A stretch of 64,000 nucleotides of DNA from the NCBI RefSeq assembly GCF_028747645.1, contig NZ_CP118100.1, positions 496,001 through 560,000 of the forward strand, written 5' to 3'. Origin of the DNA: Microbacterium esteraromaticum. Its GTDB lineage: Bacteria > Actinomycetota > Actinomycetes > Actinomycetales > Microbacteriaceae. This document shows, piece by piece, positions 37,215-45,894 of the stretch. Position numbers and translations under genes: made by a program. The notes under the pieces are model-generated. The model did not search any database. It had not been told where the DNA came from and was given only the letters and a program-made list of their open reading frames with translations. The stretch's first letter is position 1; each line of letters opens with the position of its first letter.

Positions 37215-38849
37215 TCAGTCGGCGTCGGTGTGCTCTGCGTTCTCCGCCGTGGCGTTGGCCGTGGCGGATGCTGCGGTGCGCTGCTTTGCCGGCTGCTTCG
37301 CGGGCTGCCCGGTCGGGTCGGCCGTGGCGGGCTGCGCCATGCCCGAGCCGATGCCGCGGCCGACGGCCTGGCCCTGGATGATGGCGGCCAGGTCGAGACC
37401 GGTGGCGGCGTTGACGCTGTCGAAGACGGCGCGCATCGCCTTGGCGTTGTCGCCGCCGATGACGTCGGATGCCCCGTCGTCGCCGCTGCCGCCGATGATC
37501 GACACGTTGCCGATCGCGGAGTAGCCCTTGGCGAACTCCGACATGATGGCGGGCAGGACGTCGAGGACGCGCTGCGACAGGAAGGCCTCCTGGTTGGAGG
37601 CGATCGCGTTCGCCTCGGCCTCGACGGCGGCCGCGCGGGCCTCACCCTCGGCACGGATGGCGTCGGCTTCGGCGCTGGAGCGCAGGCGGCGGGCCTCGGC
37701 TTCGGCTTCCGCCTGTGCGCGCAGCGCGTTGGCGTCACCGGCGGCCTTCGCTTCGGCGGCGGCGGCTTCACCGGCCGCGCGGGCGCGGTCGGCTTCTGCC
37801 TGCTGCTCGGCGATGCGGGTGCGGGCCTCGGCCTGCTTGATCTGTTCGATCGCGGCGGCCTCGGCAGACTTCTCACGGGTGAACAGGTCGGCCTGCGCGC
37901 GGGTCTCGGCCTCGTAGCGCTGCGCGTCGGCGACGCGCTTGACGTCGGCGTCGAGCTGAGCCTGTCGGTTCTCGGCCTGCTGCTGCAGGACGGCCTGCTC
38001 GGCCTGGGCACGGGCGAGGTGTTCGGCCTGCTCGGCTTCGGCGCGGGCGCGGCCGATGCCGGCGTTGGCGTTTGCCGTGTTGGTGTCGAGCGCGGTCTGC
38101 TCGATCAGGTTCGCCTCTTCGTTGGCGATGTGCTTCTGGTTGATCGCGCGGTCGGCGTTGGTCTGCGAGATCTCGGCGGCCTGACGCTTGGCCTGGATCT
38201 CGGGGGCGCCGAGTGACTGGATGTAGCCGACGGCGTCGGTGATGCCCTTGATCTGGAACGAGTCGAGGATGAGTCCCTGCTCGGCGAGCTCGTGCGAGAC
38301 GTCGGAGGCGATCTGGTCGGAGAACTTCTTGCGCTCGCGCATGAGCTCAACGACCGACAGGGTGGCGACGATGCCGCGCAGGGCACCTTCGAGCTGTTCG
38401 GTGGTGAACTGCTCGATCGCCTTGTCCTGCGATGCGAAGCGCTCGGCGGCGCGGCGCACGTACAGCGGGTCGGAGCCGATCTTGACGATGGCGACGCCGT
38501 CGACGTTGAGCGTGACGCTGTCGAGCGACTGCGCCTCGGCGTTGAGCGACACCTGGCGTGAGCGCAGCGAGATGATCTCGTGGCGCTGCGTGATCGGGTT
38601 GACCAGCGACTTGCCGTTGACGATCACGGTGACCGGCGATTCGGCGAGTTCGGAACTGGTCGAGCCGTCCGGGTTGATGAGGGCGCGCTGCACCTTCTGT
38701 TTGCGCCCCGAGATGACGAGCGCCTCGTCGGCCCGCGCCACCTTGATCCAGCTGCGTGCGAACAGCAGCATGATCAGTAGGACGACGATGGCGGCGACGA
38801 CGGCGATGCCGATGATCAATAGGATGCCGACGATTCCGGCGATCTCCAT
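37215..38849 (-). CDS. Flotillin family (SPFH) membrane-scaffold protein
   Basis: 544 residues. One N-terminal TM segment (AAIVVLLIMLLFA) precedes the SPFH domain (ARADEALVISGRKQKV..., IISLRSRQVSLNAEAQSLDSVTLNVDGVAIVKIG) and a long Ala/Glu/Arg-rich coiled coil of about 250 residues (AEAEQAEHLARAQAEQAV, AEAEARRLRSSAEADAIR). The end carries a Gly-rich loop (IIGGSGDDGASDVIGG). Flotillins organise membrane microdomains and fluidity. No NfeD gene is adjacent. Confidence 0.93.
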   Translation of the reverse strand: MEIAGIVGILLIIGIAVVAAIVVLLIMLLFARSWIKVARADEALVISGRKQKVQRALINPDGSTSSELAESPVTVIVNGKSLVNPITQRHEIISLRSRQVSLNAEAQSLDSVTLNVDGVAIVKIGSDPLYVRRAAERFASQDKAIEQFTTEQLEGALRGIVATLSVVELMRERKKFSDQIASDVSHELAEQGLILDSFQIKGITDAVGYIQSLGAPEIQAKRQAAEISQTNADRAINQKHIANEEANLIEQTALDTNTANANAGIGRARAEAEQAEHLARAQAEQAVLQQQAENRQAQLDADVKRVADAQRYEAETRAQADLFTREKSAEAAAIEQIKQAEARTRIAEQQAEADRARAAGEAAAAEAKAAGDANALRAQAEAEAEARRLRSSAEADAIRAEGEARAAAVEAEANAIASNQEAFLSQRVLDVLPAIMSEFAKGYSAIGNVSIIGGSGDDGASDVIGGDNAKAMRAVFDSVNAATGLDLAAIIQGQAVGRGIGSGMAQPATADPTGQPAKQPAKQRTAASATANATAENAEHTDAD

Positions 38850-38991
38850 GGTTTCTCCCTAATGGTTGCGTTCCCCTCGAAGGCAACCCCCACACACCTT
38901 GCCAGAGCCGGGCGCAGTACTCGACCCCCAATAGTTGTCACGCGTAACTGGTGCGCACTCCGTCGCACTGCCGCGCGTTCCCTGGCGCGAG

Positions 38992-40338
38992 CTACGCCGC
39001 GAGGCTGTAGCGCGCCAGACCGCCCCGCCGGGGTGTTCGCGACGGGTCCACGCTGGGCGGTGGGATGAGCCACACTGCGGCCGATGCGCCGGTACCGTCG
39101 ATGCGGATGTCCCACCCGTTGTCGTGGATGCGGTGATGACAGGTCTCGCAGAGCAGGACGCCGTTGTCGAGATCGGTCGGTCCGGCATCTCGTTGCCACC
39201 ATCTGATGTGGTGGGCGCGTGTCATTTCGGGCGGCAGGCCGCACATCGCGCATCCGCCGTCGCGTTCTGCCAGTGCCAGACGCTGTGCGGAGGTGAAGAA
39301 GCGACGTTTGCGTCCCCAGTCGAGCGGTTCGCTGTCGGATCCGAGCACGCAGGGGATGACACCGCCGGATGCCGCCATGCGGCGCACGGCGCCGATGCTG
39401 ACGGCGGTGTCTGAGCCGTCGATGGTGCCGTAGCCGGTGCCGTCGGTCAGGTCGCTGAGGTCGACGCGCACGATCACCGTTGCGCCGGCCAGGGCCGGGG
39501 CGTCGTTGTCACACCCGATGACGTGCGCGCAGAGCGTGGTGAGTGCATCGGCCTGCAACTGCTGGACGGTGCGGTGATCGGCGTCGGGGGCGTCTGGATC
39601 GATGGCATCTTTGCGGGCGGCGAACTGCGCGGAGACGTATCCGTTGATCGCGGCGCGCAGGGGAGCCGCCGCCTCGATATCGAAGACACCGTTGAGATGG
39701 AATGCGCCGTCGCGTTCGAACATGGTCACCGAACGCTGCGCGCGGATCTCGTCCTCGCGCGGGGCTACACCGTCGGGATCGAGCCAGGCCTCGGCGCGGG
39801 ACAGCAGCTTGCGCACGTCGTCCACCGAAAGGCCGGAGGCCTTTTCGACCAACTGTTCCTCGGCTGCGGCGAGGTGCTCGGGCGTGACCTTGAAGCGGAC
39901 CTTGTCGAGCAGCGCGATGATCAAGCCCGATGTGCTGGCGCCCAGGGCGCCTGCCCACAGTGCGGACTGCACTGCAGGGTACTTGGCGGGGAGTCGGTCG
40001 CCCACCAGGTCTGTGCGCGGCGCGGTCGCTTCTCCGACGCGGACCTGTCGAGAGGCCTCGGCCGTCGAGATGCCCGTCGTGGTGGCGATCATCTGCGTCG
40101 CGTTGCGGAATCCCTGCTGCTTCGCCAGCGAGTCGGGCCCCAGGCTCGTCCGAGATTCGGACGCGATGCCCGCCGCGATCTCGGTCTGCAGCGCATCGGT
40201 GAGACGGCGCACAGCGCCGAGCGCGTCGTTCGCATCGATCAGCTGCGCGCGGGTGAGGTCGGTCGCGTCGTGCGCACCTGACCAGGCTGCGTGCAGGCGT
40301 TCGATCGCCTCACTCAGCGGGGTCAGGTGGTTGGTCAT
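38992..40338 (-). CDS. DUF222-HNH endonuclease domain protein (13E12-like)
   Basis: 448 residues from ATG 40338. Residues 1-330 form the helical DUF222 region (TPLSEAIERLHAAWSG, TTGISTAEASRQVRVGEA). The C-terminus holds an HNH/McrA-like domain with AMCGLPPEMTRAHHIRWW and DLDNGVLLCETCHHRIHDNGW (paired Cys plus catalytic His). These genes are abundant and mobile-like in actinomycetes; the M. tuberculosis 13E12 family is related. An SOS-like box lies 32 bases upstream, which suggests DNA-damage induction. Nuclease activity is inferred. Confidence 0.9.
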   Translation of the reverse strand: MTNHLTPLSEAIERLHAAWSGAHDATDLTRAQLIDANDALGAVRRLTDALQTEIAAGIASESRTSLGPDSLAKQQGFRNATQMIATTTGISTAEASRQVRVGEATAPRTDLVGDRLPAKYPAVQSALWAGALGASTSGLIIALLDKVRFKVTPEHLAAAEEQLVEKASGLSVDDVRKLLSRAEAWLDPDGVAPREDEIRAQRSVTMFERDGAFHLNGVFDIEAAAPLRAAINGYVSAQFAARKDAIDPDAPDADHRTVQQLQADALTTLCAHVIGCDNDAPALAGATVIVRVDLSDLTDGTGYGTIDGSDTAVSIGAVRRMAASGGVIPCVLGSDSEPLDWGRKRRFFTSAQRLALAERDGGCAMCGLPPEMTRAHHIRWWQRDAGPTDLDNGVLLCETCHHRIHDNGWDIRIDGTGASAAVWLIPPPSVDPSRTPRRGGLARYSLAA

Positions 40339-40369
40339 GAGACCAGGCTACGGAGATTCAGATGTGTAG

Positions 40370-40385
40370 TCAAACATTTGTTCGA
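40370..40385. promoter_or_regulatory. LexA/SOS-like box upstream of the HNH gene
   Basis: TCAAACATTTGTTCGA differs by one base from the actinobacterial SOS box TCGAAC-N4-GTTCGA. It is 32 bases upstream of the HNH gene start, within promoter distance. Confidence 0.65.
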
Positions 40386-40451
40386 GTTTTCTTGGAAGTA
40401 TGCCGAGATTCCGGCATCCGATGTTCGAGCCGCGCGTGCGCGGATTCGTTG

Positions 40452-40886
40452 CTATCTTCGACTATCGCGGAGTTTCGACGTGAGCTCCAGCAGGCTGCGC
40501 AGTTCGTCGTCGTCGAGTGCTGCCATCATCTCGGCGATCGAACGCCCGTGTGCGGTGGCGACCTGCCGGAACGCGCGCGCGCCGGCATCCGTCGCGGTGA
40601 GCACTGAGCCGCGGCCGTCGTCGGGGTCGGCGCTCTTCGTGACCAGGCCGCGGTCGACCATCCGGTCGACGAGGCGTGACACGCTGGGCTGGCTGATCAG
40701 CATGTTCGTGGTGACGTCGCGCAGGCGCACGGTCATCTGCGGCGCGCGTACGACGGTGAGCAGCACGTCGTACTCGGCCTGGGTGATCGGTGCGTCGTTG
40801 AAGTCGGAGCTCATGGCGGTGAAGAGCTCGTGTTGCGCGCGGAACAGGCTTTCCCACGCGTGGAGCGCCAGTTCGCGGTCTGTCAT
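40452..40886 (-). CDS. MarR-family transcriptional regulator
   Basis: 144 residues from ATG 40886. It has a typical winged helix: TQAEYDVLLTVVRAPQMTVRLRD, NMLISQPSVSRLVDRMVDRGLV, and the beta-wing KSADPDDGRGSVLTATDAG. The N- and C-terminal helices would form the dimer interface. No obvious target is adjacent. A strong hairpin (40933-40962) lies upstream. Confidence 0.9.
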   Translation of the reverse strand: MTDRELALHAWESLFRAQHELFTAMSSDFNDAPITQAEYDVLLTVVRAPQMTVRLRDVTTNMLISQPSVSRLVDRMVDRGLVTKSADPDDGRGSVLTATDAGARAFRQVATAHGRSIAEMMAALDDDELRSLLELTSKLRDSRR

Positions 40887-41192
40887 GTCGACAAGCGTAG
40901 TGCGGCGCGAAGCGCGGCCGGCGGATGCATGAGGGCCGGCCGGAGAGGCGTCCGGCCGGCCCTTGTCCCTTGCACCAAGAGTGTCCTGCAATCACATGCG
41001 GTGGATGCCACAGCAAACATTCACCGTGCGATCACTCTATAACGGCGAGGTAACGAGTGCAACGGTTTGGTCACGGAAATCTGAGGTGTGTCTGTGCCGC
41101 ATCAACTGTCCGTTGACAGTGATTCGGTACTCCGCGCCAATGATCTTGTCCCCGCGTCGTTGATTCGATGTTCCCTGCCAGTAATTCTGTGA
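40887..41192. other. Intergenic region with hairpin and orphan repeats
   Basis: About 300 bases without a credible gene. It holds an 11-bp perfect hairpin (GGGCCGGCCGG at 40933-40943 with its complement at 40952-40962), then degenerate hexamers GTAACG (41050), GCAACG (41059) and GTCACG (41070). Such hexamers occur upstream of cell-wall hydrolase genes in actinomycetes, but here no such gene follows; instead a transposase remnant begins. Confidence 0.4.
40933..40962. terminator. Strong G/C hairpin upstream of marR
   Basis: An 11-bp perfect stem with an 8-base loop, followed on the plus strand by CTTGTCCCTT. It resembles a terminator, yet no plus-strand gene ends before it, so it may be a relic of a lost gene or a minus-strand leader structure. 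Confidence 0.5.
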
Positions 41193-41417
41193 CACGCGGG
41201 CGCGGCCTTCGCGGTTGCGGACGGCCCCGGTCTCACTCTGGCGGCGTCAGGCGCGATCATCCGCCTCGTCGGCACCGTGCTCGCCGAACAGACCGACGAA
41301 TGGGCCGAAGGCCGCCGCTACCTCGGCCTCGACATTCTCGCCAAGTCCCGCCTCACCCTCGTCCCCGACAACGGAACCGAGGAGGTGACCGACACCATCT
41401 TCGAACTCGGTGCCTAA
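41193..41417 (+). pseudogene. IS256-family transposase, C-terminal remnant
   Basis: In the frame ending TAA 41415-41417 the last 55 residues or so read AIIRLVGTVLAEQTDEWAEG, then RRYLGLDILAKSR. This is the conserved C-terminus of actinobacterial IS256 (Mutator-type) transposases. The catalytic DDE region is absent. The sequence upstream of about 41250 no longer matches, and the frame is closed by a TGA at 41190. No terminal inverted repeats were found. It marks an old insertion. Confidence 0.8.
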
Positions 41418-41539
41418 CCGAAACCAACAGCAGGAGGATCACCGACCGCTACACCACTTCCCGGGGCTTGACTGCGCGACTTCCCAACCTGGCCGGGCAA
41501 GCAGCACTACTCCGGTCTCCTCTACATGCGCGCCAACAG

Positions 41540-41809
41540 GCAAGCGCACTGTATGCGTTCGACGCATCCGGTGTCACTGTGTACCCGAAATGGCAGTTCA
41601 CAGATCAAACAGATGACCGGCTCTTGCCGCACCTTGCGCGCCGCGTGACGCTACTGCTCGAAGGCTGGCACCCTGCTAGTGCTGACGGATTTATGACAGC
41701 ACCCAAGGACAGCTTGATCTACCGCGGTGAGTGGCAGACGTCCACTCAATGGCTACTCCGTGGAGCCAGCCCTCGTCGCATAGAGATGATCCTCGAAGGC
41801 GAGCGGTAG
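41540..41809 (+). pseudogene. Antitoxin-like fragment (MbcA/ParS/Xre C-terminal type)
   Basis: The last 88 residues or so of this frame match the pattern of RES-partner (Xre/MbcA/ParS) antitoxin C-termini: TVYPKWQFTDQTDD, LLPHLARRVTLLLEGWHPAS, GFMTAPKDSL, TQWLLRGASPRRIEMILEGE. The N-terminal DNA-binding half is missing, since the frame further upstream reads through unrelated Pro/Arg-rich shadow sequence. The expected RES toxin is not recognisable downstream; only a short open stretch from ATG 41812 follows. Probably a broken toxin-antitoxin locus. Confidence 0.5.
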
Positions 41810-41919
41810 CGATGACGAGCGCGTTTGAGGCGCTGAATGGCGTTGTCGGCACTCTCGGCTTCCGCCTACGCGCTAACCGGTACCGGCCGCTGTCGGGCTT
41901 AGAGGAGCGCGCCGCGGGA

Positions 41920-43812
41920 TCAAGACGCGGCGTTGGGCTCGGCCGGTGAGCGCTCGGCAGGCTCATGGTTGTCGGCCGTTTGCGCGTCGTGCATGTGATT
42001 CCAGAACGTGACGAACACGAGTCTCAGCATGAACCACCAGCAGTACAGTGCCTCGACCGAGCCGACAGCTGAATCATTGCTGAGTCCGTGGGCGTACTGA
42101 TTGCGCAGGTTCGGTCCTATCGGGCCGCAAAAGAGCGCGCGAATTTCGTATGCAAGGTTCGGGCCGAAGATCTCAGTTGTAGAGTCGCGCGTCATGAGCG
42201 CGGATAGGCCGATCTCGTTCTCGATCCCGCGCTCATCGATCGTGGTGGTTGACTGACCGGCGTTTCGAAGGTGGAGGCGCACGAGGTGCTCCAGTTGCGG
42301 CGCGAGCAGTTGTGCCGCAGTGATGAAGTCTCCGTCGTACCCGTAGTACAGGGCCTGGGCAAAGAGTCGCTCTCGGTCGGAAGGAACGATCGAGCTCTGT
42401 TGAGTCAGCTGCAGGAAGTCACCGACCGAAAGTCGATGGTCGTTGCTGAGGGCCACCCACGCGGGCGCCAGAGCTCCTTGGACCGTCAAGGAAATGCGAA
42501 ACTCGTAAATCTGGATCATCTGCCGCCACACGGACGGATCCTCCCCATAGATGGGCTCTCCGCCGCGTCCGCTGGAACGGTGGATCACTCGCCCGTCATG
42601 GGAGAAGTGTGTGTTGGAGAACAGGCTCTGCAAGGGATGTTCTTGGATGAGTTCCTCGGCTTGCTTGTGGTCGGCCTCATAGGACGCGAATGACGCAAGG
42701 TCAATAAACTCCCGCAGCGCTGCGAGAGGTTCCTTGCCGCTGACCTTCGACCTGCTCGCTGCGCGAAGATCCGCCAGATCCACGGGGTCGGACTCGAAGA
42801 CTCCCATCATTCCGAGGGTGGCGGCGCCAGAGGATCGGATGCGCCGTGCGAGATCCGCTGTCAGATTGCCCACCCCGAGCGCTTCTCGTCGACGGCGCGG
42901 GATCAGGCGGAGCGTCTTCAGCGCCTGCTCGTAGAGGTGTCCGGAGCGTGCATGGGATCCTGCCTCCGCGTGGGCATCGAGAGTCTCTGCTTCTGCGATG
43001 TAGCTCCGAACGATCGCGAGCCGTTCAATGTTGGCCTGATCAAGATCCTTGGCGATGTCGAACCATTGAGCGGCTCGACGTCGGTAGGCGCGACAGGCGT
43101 CAAGGTTCGACTTGCTGAACTCGGCTGCAAGCTCGCGAAGGCGCTCGGCGATATCGGTTGCATCCGATCGGGCAAGGTTGTGCTTCACCAAGAGGTCAGC
43201 GACGGCACCCGGATGCTCAGACACGTTGGCGGAGAAGACGAATCCCGTCAGCGCTGAGACGAGACGATCGAGGTGCTCGTCGAAGACGGCGCCATGTCGG
43301 CGCGCGACCAGCAAAGCGCGATCCCAAGCATCAGTCTCACGCGGCCGTGTAGTCGCCTTCCCTGGCTGATCGCAAAGCGCATCTAGCTCGATCTCGTACC
43401 ACTTCATCCGCTCCCGTCCTGACGAGCAGACAGCGAGGACATCGGCGACTCGCACACGAAGCATCGTGTCGGGCAACACTGGCGTGATGTTCCCGAGAAT
43501 CGATAGCTCTTCCTCGGTGAGGTCGTTCGGAATCGTTGACCGCCCCTCCTGAAGAGCCACCATCGGTTCGTAGGGCTGCGCCCAGTCATCGGGTCGCGCG
43601 ATGAAGGAGGCGACTCGACTCAAGAGTGAGGCGACCTCGGTAGCATCCGGTGACTCTGCATCATCGGCGAGTTGACGGAGCCGACTCCAGAGCGAGGGCA
43701 GACGCTCCTCGTCTTCGCGCGCTTCGATGCGGAAAACGCCAGTACCTACTAGGAGGTCGAGCGCCGCAATCCAGCGCGCTTCCTCGGGAGAACTGGGCTG
43801 ATGTTCGGTCAC
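41920..43812 (-). CDS. DUF4209-type protein with HEPN-like R-N-x4-H motif
   Basis: 630 residues from GTG 43812. There is no signal or TM segment. The protein is mostly helical. The C-terminal 200 residues match my memory of DUF4209: FITAAQLLAPQLEHLVRLHLR, ENEIGLSALM, then LRNQYAHGLSND with the hallmark R-N-x-x-x-H-G. R-x4-H motifs of this kind are the catalytic signature of HEPN ribonucleases. The gene is visibly less G/C-rich than its neighbours and sits next to transposase and antitoxin remnants. A defence or abortive-infection role is plausible but unproven. The short ASS/PAEPNAAS tail is unremarkable. Confidence 0.75.
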   Translation of the reverse strand: MTEHQPSSPEEARWIAALDLLVGTGVFRIEAREDEERLPSLWSRLRQLADDAESPDATEVASLLSRVASFIARPDDWAQPYEPMVALQEGRSTIPNDLTEEELSILGNITPVLPDTMLRVRVADVLAVCSSGRERMKWYEIELDALCDQPGKATTRPRETDAWDRALLVARRHGAVFDEHLDRLVSALTGFVFSANVSEHPGAVADLLVKHNLARSDATDIAERLRELAAEFSKSNLDACRAYRRRAAQWFDIAKDLDQANIERLAIVRSYIAEAETLDAHAEAGSHARSGHLYEQALKTLRLIPRRRREALGVGNLTADLARRIRSSGAATLGMMGVFESDPVDLADLRAASRSKVSGKEPLAALREFIDLASFASYEADHKQAEELIQEHPLQSLFSNTHFSHDGRVIHRSSGRGGEPIYGEDPSVWRQMIQIYEFRISLTVQGALAPAWVALSNDHRLSVGDFLQLTQQSSIVPSDRERLFAQALYYGYDGDFITAAQLLAPQLEHLVRLHLRNAGQSTTTIDERGIENEIGLSALMTRDSTTEIFGPNLAYEIRALFCGPIGPNLRNQYAHGLSNDSAVGSVEALYCWWFMLRLVFVTFWNHMHDAQTADNHEPAERSPAEPNAAS

Positions 43813-43969
43813 AGCGCGAATCTATCGGGTGGGGTGGACATTGTGGAGGTGGCGAAGGCGTTGAGCGCTGACTCAGGGCGCGCTCGTGATGTGGCCGGGC
43901 ATGCGCTCGCAAAGACGAAGTTTGCCGTGGGGTAACCTCAACGACCAAGCTGGCGCTCAGGTTGCTTCA

Positions 43970-44431
43970 ATGCCGGTCGCCGCCACGACATCGTTCGAGG
44001 AACTCACCGCGGAGCAAGGCGATGAGGTGCTCAGACGAACTACAGCACCAACTGCAGCGGGCTCCGCTGGATCAGCGGGTTCGGCGGACTGGGTACCTCG
44101 GGATCCGCGGACTTGGGTCACAAGATCAGATGGCGATAACCATGGATTCACCGTCATCGGGCACGATGTCCTTGACTGTGCAGCCGTGCCATTTGCGGGG
44201 TACGAGCCAGACGTTCCGAACAGATGGCCGCAAGGGCACGTAGCGGTCGTACCGGAGTCAGCCGGATCAGACCCCGGCGATCGACTCCGCCTTAGCGATG
44301 TAGCCGTGATGATGACCGACGATGATGCCGAAGAGTGCATGATGATTCGCCTTGGTGGCTATGCGCGCTATCTGCACAGCACGACCGCGCGGGCGCTATC
44401 GAACATGGTCGCAGCACGGGGGCCGGGGTAG
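43970..44431 (+). CDS. Hypothetical protein in accessory patch
   Basis: 153 residues if it begins at ATG 43970; the frame is open further upstream. The N-terminal third is low-complexity (AAGSAGSAGSADWVPRDPRTW); the C-terminal half looks globular (RLRLSDVAVMMTDDDAEECM, MIRLGGYARYLHSTTARALS). The SDVAVMMTDDD...RLGGYARYLHSTTARALSNMV pattern is faintly like actinobacterial DUF6907 proteins, but the Cys-containing first half of that family is missing. No strong ribosome binding site was seen. It may be a decayed gene. Confidence 0.4.
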   Translation: MPVAATTSFEELTAEQGDEVLRRTTAPTAAGSAGSAGSADWVPRDPRTWVTRSDGDNHGFTVIGHDVLDCAAVPFAGYEPDVPNRWPQGHVAVVPESAGSDPGDRLRLSDVAVMMTDDDAEECMMIRLGGYARYLHSTTARALSNMVAARGPG

Positions 44432-44478
44432 CAATCAACAGCAACGGACCGCGCTACATAGGGGCACCGCCCGATACC

Positions 44479-45720
44479 TCAACCCGACGCCGCATCGACG
44501 AGTTCCGGGGCGAGATCCAAGACCAGCAGCGCGGCGGCGACGTGGGTCGGATTGTCTTCGACCTTGATGATCGACAGTTTGTTGGCCCGTGATACCCGAC
44601 GCTCCACGGTGTTCCTGTGCAGGTACAGCTGCGCTGCGGCGCGCGTGGTGTTGAAGCCGCACTGCACGTAGGTGAGCATCGCTTCTCGCAGGGTCGCGTC
44701 CGCCGTCGCCAGCGGGCCGAGGGCCTTGGTCACGAACCGCTGGGCGCCGGCGCGATCCTTCGTGAGGCTGTCGATGAGCTCGACATCGCTGTACACCGTG
44801 AATCGGTGATTCGACTCGAGTCGGGTGAGCATCACGTGGGTGGCGAGAGCGTCCTGATGGCTGGAACGGAACGCGTCGAGGCCCACGCCCGGCTTACCGA
44901 GAGCAGCGCGGACGACTCCCGCCCCCGACACCGCCTTCTCGATCTGGTGCCGGTCGGGTGCGTCGGGGCCAGACAGCCAGACCCAGCGCGAGGCCACGCT
45001 GGCACGTGCCACGAGCATGGCACCCGCCCGCGCGACGGCGCGTAGCGCGGCCACCGCCCTGTCGAGGGCGCCGTCGTGATCCGGGGCATCCGTCCACAGG
45101 ATGACGGCGACGTGTCTGCGCCCTAGTCGGTAGCCCAGTCGCTCCTCAGCGACACTCTGCGTCATCGGCGCGCCGCCGACGATCAGCTGCAGCATGGCGA
45201 GCGTCTGGGCGTCTGCATTGCCCATCGACGCCGTAAGGTTGACCTCGCGCAGCACCGCCACCGAGTCGAGCGCGTACTGCATCAGCGAGTGCGCCGACAC
45301 GTCCAGCACCTCGACGAGCAGAGCAGGATCGGAACAGCGCGCCACGCAGACCTCCAGCCACCGTCGCCATGCGATCGACATCGCTGCCCGCCACCCCGCG
45401 ACGTAGTCGGGGGTGATGCCCCGTGAGACGAGATCCGCGATGTACGCCTCCGACCTTGGCCCGACATAGGGGGCGACGCGACGCCCCGGATGCTGGATGT
45501 TCGACGTGAGCCAGTGCACGGTGTCGGCGCGAAGGAGTTCACGGTCTTCGGCCAGGAGCGACGCATCCGCGAGCAGGGCCGCATTGCCGTGCGCTTGGGC
45601 CATCGCGGTCGACTCGGCGAAGGCATCCGCGAAGCCGTCCGCGTCGGCCAGGAGATGCTCGCAGATCGAACGAAGCATCGCAGCTGCCGCGGGGCTGGGC
45701 AGGGTCCACAACTCTTCCAT
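44479..45720 (-). CDS. PucR/CdaR-type transcriptional regulator with C-terminal HTH
   Basis: 413 residues from ATG 45720 (MEELWTLPSP); an in-frame ATG at 45804 would add 28 residues. The N-terminal region is helical, the middle resembles a degenerate GGDEF-like domain (YRLGRRHVAVILWTD), and the C-terminus is the HTH_30 domain of PucR proteins (REAMLTYVQCGFNTTRAAAQ, LYLHRNTVERRVSRANKL). It is divergent from the monooxygenase operon, with about 175 bases between, so it is the likely regulator of that operon. Confidence 0.87.
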   Translation of the reverse strand: MEELWTLPSPAAAAMLRSICEHLLADADGFADAFAESTAMAQAHGNAALLADASLLAEDRELLRADTVHWLTSNIQHPGRRVAPYVGPRSEAYIADLVSRGITPDYVAGWRAAMSIAWRRWLEVCVARCSDPALLVEVLDVSAHSLMQYALDSVAVLREVNLTASMGNADAQTLAMLQLIVGGAPMTQSVAEERLGYRLGRRHVAVILWTDAPDHDGALDRAVAALRAVARAGAMLVARASVASRWVWLSGPDAPDRHQIEKAVSGAGVVRAALGKPGVGLDAFRSSHQDALATHVMLTRLESNHRFTVYSDVELIDSLTKDRAGAQRFVTKALGPLATADATLREAMLTYVQCGFNTTRAAAQLYLHRNTVERRVSRANKLSIIKVEDNPTHVAAALLVLDLAPELVDAASG

Positions 45721-45894
45721 CCCAGCAGTCTGCCCTCGCACCCCGGCGTTTGTCGCCGGTCCTCGTACCCATTCGGCCAAGGCGTGTGCATGTTGCACCT
45801 GCATCGCCAGAAGCAGGTGCGTCCTGACGTGGCGACCGGAACAGGTCGCCGATCAGACTTTGGAAAGCAGTCGTCGAGGTACAAGGAGTCAAGG

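Noticed and set aside
41168..41539. N-terminal part of the open frame that ends in the antitoxin-like segment
   Set aside because: It runs through the IS256 fragment in another frame and is Arg/Pro/His-rich; treated as shadow.
41812..41949. Short ORF after the antitoxin-like fragment, in the place of a RES toxin
   Set aside because: It is only 45 residues (MTSAFEALNGVVG...), shows no RES motif, and runs into the convergent gene.
43801..43935. 44-residue plus-strand ORF (MFGHSANLSGG...KTKFAVG)
   Set aside because: The codons look fairly natural, but it overlaps the start of the DUF4209 gene on the other strand, has no good ribosome binding site and no known relative.
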